Shown in pieces: positions 6,688-12,282 of a DNA stretch of 12,282 nt; position 1 is the first letter of the stretch; each line of letters starts with the position of its first letter. Source of the stretch: Flavobacteriales bacterium UBA7443 (GTDB lineage: Bacteria > Bacteroidota > Bacteroidia > Flavobacteriales_D > Sanyastnellaceae); assembly GCA_002477505.1 (NCBI GenBank), contig DLQB01000170.1:1-12282 (forward strand). Reading direction: 5' to 3'. Under the pieces are notes generated by a model. That model ran no database searches, had not been told where the DNA came from, and saw only the letters and a program-made list of their open reading frames with translations. The position numbers and the translations under genes are program-made.

Positions 6688-8223
6688 ATGGCACATCAGC
6701 GCATTCTTATTCTGGATTTTGGAAGTCAATACACGCAACTTATCGCCCGTCGGGTGAGGGAATTGAATGTTTATTCAGAAATCATACCCTGGCACGCATA
6801 TGACGGATTGGCCGAGGATATACACGGTGTGATTCTCTCGGGGTCTCCTCACAGTGTCCGCGATGAAGACGCGCCAAGGCCCGACTTGTCCACGATGCTG
6901 GGCAAAGTCCCGGTGCTTGGGGTCTGCTACGGTGCGCAGTACTTGGCTCAAACCCATGGAGGGTCCGTCGAGGCTTCGAATACTCGAGAATATGGCCGAG
7001 CGCTTCTCGCGGAAGTGAAGACCACGGACGAACTGCTTGGAGGCATGAGTGCGCAATCCCAAGTCTGGATGAGTCACGGGGATACCATTCTCTCGTTGGG
7101 GGAAGGCTTCGAAACGATCTGCAGCACGCACGATGTGAAATTCGCAGGTTTTCGAGATACCCGCCGCCCGGTTTGGGGCATTCAATTCCACCCCGAAGTT
7201 TGGCACAGTTCCGAGGGGACCATTTTGCTGGGCAACTTCGTTCAAGGCATTTGCGGATGCGCCGGCGATTGGACGCCTGCCAATTTTGCGGATGAGACGG
7301 TCGCTCGGTTGCAGGAACAAATTGGTGACGACCGCGTCATCCTTGGCCTCAGCGGTGGAGTGGACTCCACGGTTGCCGCGGGCTTGCTGCACCGCGCCAT
7401 CGGAAGCCAGCTGCATTGCATATTTGTCGACAATGGTCTGCTGCGCAAAAATGAATTTGAGCAGGTCCTCGAAACCTACGAGGGAATGGGGCTGCAAGTC
7501 AAAGGCATCCAAGCGGGAGATCGTTTTTTAACGGCACTGGCAGGCGAATCAGATCCTGAAAAGAAGCGCAAGGCCATTGGTAAAGTATTCATTGATGTGT
7601 TTGATGACGCATCCAAAGACGTTGAAGGGGCGAAATGGTTGGCGCAAGGCACCATTTACCCGGATGTCATTGAAAGCGTGAGTGCCACAGGAGGTCCTTC
7701 GGCTACGATCAAGAGCCACCACAATGTTGGGGGATTGCCGGACTTCATGAAGCTGGAAGTTGTCGAGCCGCTCCGGCTGATTTTTAAGGATGAGGTGCGT
7801 CGTGTGGGCAAAGAGTTGGGCATCAAACAGGAGATTTTGGGTCGGCATCCTTTTCCCGGACCCGGTCTGGCGATTCGCATCTTGGGAGACATCACCAAAG
7901 AGAAGGTTCGCATCTTACAAGAAGTGGATGCGGTATGGATCGATGGGTTGAAAGAGGCGAATTTGTACGACGAGGTTTGGCAAGCAGGCGCAATTTTATT
8001 GCCGGTTCAAAGCGTCGGTGTCATGGGGGATGAACGAACGTATGAGCAAGCCGTTGCCCTACGCGCCGTGAGTAGTACCGATGGCATGACCGCAGATTGG
8101 AGTCACTTGCCTTATGATTTCTTGGCCAAAGTGTCGAATGATATCATCAACAAAGTTCGCGGCGTGAACCGGGTAGTCTATGACATCAGTTCCAAGCCGC
8201 CGGCCACCATTGAATGGGAATGA
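6688..8223 (+). CDS. guaA: GMP synthase (glutamine-hydrolysing)
   Basis: Converts XMP to GMP using ATP and glutamine, the last step of de novo guanine nucleotide synthesis. The 511-residue protein has the standard two-domain layout. The N-terminal class I glutamine amidotransferase (about 5-190) has nucleophile Cys80 in GVCYGAQ and His168/Glu170 in GIQFHPEVWHS. The ATP pyrophosphatase domain has the PP-loop LSGGVDSTVAA (221-231). The C-terminal dimerisation domain includes IKSHHNVGGLP, HPFPGPGLAIRILG and the terminal KPPATIEWE, which is the conserved family ending. The ATG at 6688 gives MAHQRILILDFGSQYTQLIARR, exactly the family N-terminus. It is divergent from maf, and a small open frame begins one base after its stop. 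Confidence 0.98.
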   Translation: MAHQRILILDFGSQYTQLIARRVRELNVYSEIIPWHAYDGLAEDIHGVILSGSPHSVRDEDAPRPDLSTMLGKVPVLGVCYGAQYLAQTHGGSVEASNTREYGRALLAEVKTTDELLGGMSAQSQVWMSHGDTILSLGEGFETICSTHDVKFAGFRDTRRPVWGIQFHPEVWHSSEGTILLGNFVQGICGCAGDWTPANFADETVARLQEQIGDDRVILGLSGGVDSTVAAGLLHRAIGSQLHCIFVDNGLLRKNEFEQVLETYEGMGLQVKGIQAGDRFLTALAGESDPEKKRKAIGKVFIDVFDDASKDVEGAKWLAQGTIYPDVIESVSATGGPSATIKSHHNVGGLPDFMKLEVVEPLRLIFKDEVRRVGKELGIKQEILGRHPFPGPGLAIRILGDITKEKVRILQEVDAVWIDGLKEANLYDEVWQAGAILLPVQSVGVMGDERTYEQAVALRAVSSTDGMTADWSHLPYDFLAKVSNDIINKVRGVNRVVYDISSKPPATIEWE

Positions 8224-8224
8224 G

Positions 8225-8434
8225 ATGATTTGCATTCCTGCCGAAATACCGCTGGACTTGTGTGCGATTGATGATGAACGAAAAGCAATCTACCACAGCA
8301 ATAATTCAGTGTGTATTTGGGTTTTTGTATCCGTAGTGGACCGCAATCGTTTTATGAAAGAGACTGCTGGAATGAACAAAGCTGCCCGGGAAGATTTTTA
8401 CCTTGCGCATTTCAATACGGAATTGCCATTATGA
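8225..8434 (+). CDS. Possible small protein, 69 residues, function unknown
   Basis: I do not recognise this product. The open frame starts with an ATG one base after the guaA stop (TGAGATG) and ends in an ATGA overlap with the start of the LysM gene, so it fills the whole 207-bp gap with coupling geometry at both ends. The product begins MICIPAEIPLDLCAIDDERK, has a short hydrophobic stretch (VCIWVFVSVV, about 29-38) too short for a confident membrane helix, and ends DFYLAHFNTELPL. Its composition looks protein-like, without the Arg/Ser/Pro excess typical of shadow frames. There is no recognisable domain and no Shine-Dalgarno. The alternative is that the stretch is a noncoding spacer or leader for the LysM gene. 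Confidence 0.45.
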   Translation: MICIPAEIPLDLCAIDDERKAIYHSNNSVCIWVFVSVVDRNRFMKETAGMNKAAREDFYLAHFNTELPL

Positions 8435-10002
8435 ATATACTGTTGAATAGGCCGATGATTGGAGCATGCATCGCATGGTTGTTTTTGTGCACTTCAATCT
8501 GCAATGCGCAATCATGGTACACGGTGCTGCCGGGTGATACCTTCGCGCGACTCGCCCGTGCCAACAGCCTTACGATGGAAGAATTGACCGAAGCCAATCA
8601 GAGCGTCGCATCGCCGCTGGCGCCCGGCCATCAAATCTGGATTCCGGCTGCAAAGGAGTTATTGGTGGCTGCGAATACGGTTGTCTGGAGAGGGGCGACC
8701 CATGAAGTGGTTGCGGGTGAAACGTGGTACGGCATTGCCCGCCAATATGAGATCACGGACACGGAATTGAAGGACGCCAATGGCCATATCGTGGAGACAT
8801 TGGACATCGGAGATCGCCTGCAAGTACCGACCATTGTGCCCGCGGATACGACTCAGGTCGTTTCATCTGAAGTCGACTCGGGCATGGAAATCACGCGAGG
8901 CAGAAGGCTACCTGTACTCTCTTCGGATACGCTGCGGGTATTGGCCATGCTGCCCTTCATGCTCGAGGTAGACACCGTAATGGGAGGAGAGTTTGATGCC
9001 AAAACAACCCGCTTGCGCGAGGTTTCATTGGACTTCTTTCATGGCATGGAGTGGGCGTCAGAATTGTTGCAAGACAGCGGGTATGCGGTTCAGCTGCGGG
9101 TAGTAGACACGGAGCCAGATACGCTCGGCACTTATGCTTGGAGCGAATCTGATTTGATTTGGTCGGATGTCATTCTCGGGCCGCTGCGCAGCAGCAGGAT
9201 GGATTCGATTAACCGGGTGTTATCACAAACCCTTCCCCAAACCCCGCAATGGGTTTTGACCTCATTAAAACCGGCTTTCTGGTCGCATCACGCGGCATCT
9301 TTTTCGCTGCGGTCCGATGAACGGGATGGGATGTACAAATTGGGCTCGCTTGTGGCCCGGAACCATCCCATGGATACGATCTTGTTTCTGGAAACACGAG
9401 GGAAAGACGTGGACCTCGAAACGGCCTTCAAAGCGGGATATTCGAGCATTCGCGGCTCGTTGGAGGGATTGGAATTCTTGGCTGCAAACAACCGATTTGC
9501 AGAGGGCATCACCGCAAAAATGGATACCGCAAAATTGAATGTGGTGGCCATTCCATCGGGCAAATATTCGCAGTCGATGTACGCCTATGTTCAAACCGAG
9601 CTTCAGTTGGCGGATTCTTTCCCGGTTCGCGTCTATGCGCATCCGGCCACTGCCGAGCTGGAATTTTTGGAACGCGATTTTATGACCCGGTCCAATTGGA
9701 CGATACCGGTGAGCAATCGCATCGATTGGTCTGATCCACAAGTTCAGCAGCAAACGCTTCGTTTTCGGGAAATGTATGGAACGGATCCCACAGCGTATTC
9801 CATCCTAGCATTCGATGCTTTGGTGGAGACGGCGAAGTGGATGGGGCAAGACAAACGCGCCGCGCCAGTGGGAGCTTCACCAACCCCGATTGAGCACGGT
9901 GTTCAATGGACGTGGGACGAACCGGCAGCGAGGTTTGTCAATAGCAACTGGCACATGCGCATGTTCTCCGACGGAGATTGGGCACGCTTGATCAACGACT
10001 GA
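8431..10002 (+). CDS. Exported LysM protein with periplasmic-binding (PBP1/LivK-like) domain
   Basis: A 523-residue envelope protein. The ATG at 8431 gives a clear Sec signal peptide (about 1-26: hydrophobic IGACIAWLFLCTSICNA, cleavage before QSW). The frame continues upstream to 8311, but those residues would bury the signal peptide. Two LysM peptidoglycan-binding repeats follow: about 30-72 (YTVLPGDTFARLARAN ... IWIP) and 91-133 (HEVVAGETWYGIARQYE ... LQVP). After a linker, residues from about 167 to the end (LRVLAMLPFM, SLDFFHGMEWASELLQDSGY, VILGPLRSS, AYSILAFDALVETAKWM) resemble a type 1 periplasmic binding fold, as in branched-chain amino acid receptors and LpoA-like proteins. No ABC permease is adjacent. 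Inference: it is anchored to the cell wall by LysM and senses a ligand or regulates wall synthesis. It may be coupled to the small frame upstream and to guaA transcription. Confidence 0.85.
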   Translation: MNILLNRPMIGACIAWLFLCTSICNAQSWYTVLPGDTFARLARANSLTMEELTEANQSVASPLAPGHQIWIPAAKELLVAANTVVWRGATHEVVAGETWYGIARQYEITDTELKDANGHIVETLDIGDRLQVPTIVPADTTQVVSSEVDSGMEITRGRRLPVLSSDTLRVLAMLPFMLEVDTVMGGEFDAKTTRLREVSLDFFHGMEWASELLQDSGYAVQLRVVDTEPDTLGTYAWSESDLIWSDVILGPLRSSRMDSINRVLSQTLPQTPQWVLTSLKPAFWSHHAASFSLRSDERDGMYKLGSLVARNHPMDTILFLETRGKDVDLETAFKAGYSSIRGSLEGLEFLAANNRFAEGITAKMDTAKLNVVAIPSGKYSQSMYAYVQTELQLADSFPVRVYAHPATAELEFLERDFMTRSNWTIPVSNRIDWSDPQVQQQTLRFREMYGTDPTAYSILAFDALVETAKWMGQDKRAAPVGASPTPIEHGVQWTWDEPAARFVNSNWHMRMFSDGDWARLIND

Positions 10003-10008
10003 TCGCGG

Positions 10009-10680
10009 TCATAGCCGATTGTCGATGATGCTCACCCCTGGAAAAAGGGAGGCGTCAAATCTGAACTTGTCCGCACTTACAGCAGCGCGTGGTTTGAAAG
10101 ACGTTACGTCATAGGTGACATCGGTTCCTTCGCGTCCTTTTACAACAGCCCGGACCATTTCCATTTTGGCCTCATCAATGAAGAGTTGGATGGTGTGGAA
10201 TGGCTTTTCATCCGCTTGATTGGGGTAAAGGTTCACGTGGGTCACCGTTCTCCCGTCAATTTCCGTAGCGCCTTTCAGTTCGTTTTTGAAATCATCCTCC
10301 CAAAGCGTGAAAAGCTTGGATGGGTCCATGCCCTCTTCAGCCATCGCGTCCGCGTCGTCTACATAGCAATCGTTCACCGCCGTTTCGTACGTCCAAATCG
10401 TAGTGCCATCGCAAATGATGGTGTAGTCGCCTAGGTCCAAGTAATACTTTTCTTCATCGATGAAAATCTTGCCATTCTGCAGGGCCTCGAAGTCGCTCAC
10501 TTTGTCCACCATGTGGGAGGTGTAGGTGGCTTCGATAGAGCCGTATGCCTTCGCCTCATTGCTCAGTTGACTCAGAATGGATTCCGCTCCTTGTGCCAAC
10601 AGCGAAGAGGAATTCAACATAATTAGCGCCAGTGCGCTCAAAAGGGACGGCAAAAATTTCATGGTGCGAAGATGCTTCAT
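10009..10680 (-). CDS. lolA: Outer-membrane lipoprotein carrier protein LolA-like
   Basis: LolA carries lipoproteins across the periplasm from the LolCDE complex to the outer membrane. The 223-residue product has a signal peptide (about 1-29: KHLRTMK, then a Leu-rich core, ending SSLLA before QGAES). The mature part shows the LolA/LolB-like half-barrel pattern: AYGSIEATYTSHM, FEALQNGKIFIDEEKYYLDL, YTIICDGTTIWTYE, then later strands RTVTHVNLYP, FHTIQLFIDE and VTYDVTSFKP. The start at 10680 makes an ATGA overlap with the ftsK stop; a second Met (residue 7, MKFLPSLL) would also give a working signal peptide. The ftsK-lolA order is familiar from Bacteroidota genomes. Sequence conservation in LolA is low, so the fold is more certain than the cargo. 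Confidence 0.85.
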   Translation of the reverse strand: MKHLRTMKFLPSLLSALALIMLNSSSLLAQGAESILSQLSNEAKAYGSIEATYTSHMVDKVSDFEALQNGKIFIDEEKYYLDLGDYTIICDGTTIWTYETAVNDCYVDDADAMAEEGMDPSKLFTLWEDDFKNELKGATEIDGRTVTHVNLYPNQADEKPFHTIQLFIDEAKMEMVRAVVKGREGTDVTYDVTSFKPRAAVSADKFRFDASLFPGVSIIDNRL

Positions 10681-12282
10681 GCATCTCCTATCTGCAACAT
10701 CTGTTCCAAACTCATTTCATCCGGAACGAGAACTTTGCGTGCTTTTGACCCTTCGAACGGACCGATGATTCCCGCGTCTTCGAGTTGGTCAATAATGCGG
10801 CCCGCCCGGTTGTAACCAATTTTGAGTTTCCGTTGCAGCAGGGACGTCGATCCTTGCTGGTGCATCACAATTACACGAGCGGCATCAGCAAACATGCTGT
10901 CGCGCTCGTCGTCACTCAAATTTCCGCTTTCGCTATTGCCTTCCGGCGTGTATTCTGGGAGGATGAAGGCATCGGGGTAGCCCTGTTGGCTGCCGATGAA
11001 CTCACATATAGCTTCCACTTCGGGGGTGTCAACAAAACCGCATTGGATGCGAATCAAGTCGTTTCCTGTGCTCATGAGCATGTCACCACGGCCGATCAAT
11101 TGATCCGCTCCGCCCGCATCTAAAATGGTGCGGGAGTCAATTTTGGAGGTGACTCGGAAGGCGATTCGGGCTGGGAAATTGGCTTTGATGGTTCCGGTGA
11201 TGATGTTCACGGAAGGCCGCTGCGTGGCGATGATCAGGTGAATGCCAATGGCACGCGCCAATTGAGCGAGACGAGCAATGGGCGTCTCTACCTCCTTGCC
11301 AGCCGTCATGATCAAGTCGGCGAACTCGTCCACCACCAGAACAATGTACGGGAGGTATCGGTGCCCTTCTTCGGGATTCAGCCTGCGGCGGACAAATTTT
11401 GCATTGTACTCTGCGAGGTTGCGGCATTGGGCTTCCTTGAGCAGGTCGTAGCGTTGGTCCATTTCAATGCACAACGAGTTAAGCGTCGCAACAACTTTGG
11501 TCGTATCCGTGATGATGGCCTCCTCAGAATCGGGCAGCTTCGCGAGGTAATGCCGTTCGATATGGTTGAACAGGGTCAATTCCACCTTCTTCGGATCCAC
11601 CAAAACAAATTTCAGTTGCGATGGGTGTTTGCGGTAAAGCAGGCTCACCAGCATCGCATTGAGTCCAACCGATTTTCCTTGGCCTGTGGCACCTGCCATG
11701 AGCAAGTGCGGCATTTTGGCCAAATCGAATACAAACGTTTCGTTGGAAATCGTCTTTCCCATCGCAATGGGCAGAGCTGCTTTCGATTGGTTAAACTTAT
11801 CGGACGCAATCAGCGCGCGCATGGAGACGATGTCCGGATTGGAATTGGGTACTTCAATCCCGATGGTTCCTCGTCCTGGGATGGGGGCAATGATTCGAAT
11901 GCCCAATGCCGCTAAACTCAAAGCGATGTCATCTTCGAGGTTTTTGATCTTGGAAATTCGAATGCCCGGCGCAGGTACGATTTCATAGAGGGTAACCGTA
12001 GGACCCACTTCTGCTGAGATGCTCGAAACTTCAATGCTGAAATTCCGCAACGTTTGGATGATTCGGGTTTTGTTGTCTTCCAATTCCTCTTCACTGACTT
12101 GGACCTTGCCGCTGCCGTGCGCAACCAAAAGATCCAAGTTGGGCAATTCGAATCGGCTCAAATCCAAGGTGGGGTCGTATTCCCCGAAGTCTTGCACTTT
12201 TTGGTCTATTTCATCATCGGACAATTGCGCCTCATCCGATGCTACTTTTACTTCGAACGCCACATCATCGTCGTCTTTTTCG
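10677..12282 (-). CDS. ftsK: DNA translocase FtsK/SpoIIIE (N-terminus outside window)
   Basis: Septal, ATP-driven hexameric DNA pump that clears and positions chromosome termini at division. The frame is open to the window edge (an acidic ...EKDDDD stretch precedes the GTG at 12263), so the membrane-anchor domain and most of the linker lie outside. Numbering from the GTG codon at 12263, the visible part holds the alpha domain (about 60-150, TLYEIVPAPGIRISKI), the RecA-like motor with Walker A GATGQGKS (191-198), VDPKKVEL (222-229), Walker B VLVVDEFADL (308-317), ATQRPSVNIITGTIKANFPARIAFRV and GGADQLIGRGDML. The C-terminal gamma winged helix (about 460-515, LLQRKLKIGYNRAGRIIDQL) is the domain that reads polar guide sequences. 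The stop overlaps the lolA start, so lolA is probably translationally coupled. Confidence 0.97.
   Translation of the reverse strand, partial: EKDDDDVAFEVKVASDEAQLSDDEIDQKVQDFGEYDPTLDLSRFELPNLDLLVAHGSGKVQVSEEELEDNKTRIIQTLRNFSIEVSSISAEVGPTVTLYEIVPAPGIRISKIKNLEDDIALSLAALGIRIIAPIPGRGTIGIEVPNSNPDIVSMRALIASDKFNQSKAALPIAMGKTISNETFVFDLAKMPHLLMAGATGQGKSVGLNAMLVSLLYRKHPSQLKFVLVDPKKVELTLFNHIERHYLAKLPDSEEAIITDTTKVVATLNSLCIEMDQRYDLLKEAQCRNLAEYNAKFVRRRLNPEEGHRYLPYIVLVVDEFADLIMTAGKEVETPIARLAQLARAIGIHLIIATQRPSVNIITGTIKANFPARIAFRVTSKIDSRTILDAGGADQLIGRGDMLMSTGNDLIRIQCGFVDTPEVEAICEFIGSQQGYPDAFILPEYTPEGNSESGNLSDDERDSMFADAARVIVMHQQGSTSLLQRKLKIGYNRAGRIIDQLEDAGIIGPFEGSKARKVLVPDEMSLEQMLQIGDA

Noticed and set aside
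6775..7512. Minus-strand open frame of 245 codons inside guaA
   Set aside because: guaA in this stretch is fully conserved with all catalytic motifs; the antisense product resembles nothing known.
8311..8430. Upstream extension of the LysM protein
   Set aside because: It would place 40 non-hydrophobic residues before a clear signal peptide; the ATG at 8431 is the natural start.
9989..10005. GATCA-ACGAC-TGATC inverted repeat at the end of the LysM gene
   Set aside because: A 5-bp AT-rich stem mostly within coding sequence and without a T-tract; not a credible terminator.
11238..11915. Plus-strand open frame of 225 codons inside ftsK
   Set aside because: It is antisense to the FtsK motor domain, which has intact Walker motifs; no start context or domain supports it.

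Overview
The window looks like chromosomal DNA from a marine or aquatic Bacteroidota bacterium, probably a Flavobacteriales-type lineage with moderate GC. The supporting evidence is a secreted protein with a type IX secretion (T9SS) C-terminal sorting domain, a flavobacterial-type green proteorhodopsin, a LysM plus periplasmic-binding-fold protein, an ftsK-lolA pair, and TAnnTTTG-type -7 promoter boxes. I see no tRNA, rRNA, IS element, integrase or CRISPR array. All genes appear intact except the two cut by the window ends.

Layout. Bases 1-2961 (+) hold the 3' part of a large secreted protein: Asp-box/BNR propeller repeats, a PKD-like domain, a MAM/anchor-J-like beta-sandwich and a T9SS type A tail. 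Its stop codon overlaps the start of selU (2958-3992), which is followed by selD (4029-5081). The two encode selenide activation and its use to make 2-selenouridine in tRNA. Convergent to them lies a proteorhodopsin gene (5155-5877, -) with its own strong hairpin-plus-T-tract terminator at 5091-5121. Upstream of it on the same strand is a Maf-family nucleotide pyrophosphatase (6002-6592, -). This is divergent from guaA (6688-8223, +), and the gap between them carries two opposed -7-like boxes. guaA is followed directly by a possible 69-residue gene (8225-8434) that overlaps the start of a LysM/periplasmic-binding-fold envelope protein (8431-10002). The last block is on the minus strand: ftsK (10677-12282, N-terminus outside the window) overlapping lolA (10009-10680). 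lolA ends 6 bp from the LysM gene, tail to tail.

Working together. Three themes can be supported: selenium use in tRNA (selU-selD), light-driven proton pumping (rhodopsin), and cell envelope or division (LysM protein, LolA, FtsK). guaA and maf are nucleotide housekeeping. Most of the window is ordinary core genome. The observations most worth following are a glycine at the retinal-fenestration position of the rhodopsin, which would allow a carotenoid antenna; a possible overlooked small gene between guaA and the LysM gene; a probably leaderless maf transcript; and the joining of the selenium pair to a secreted-protein gene.
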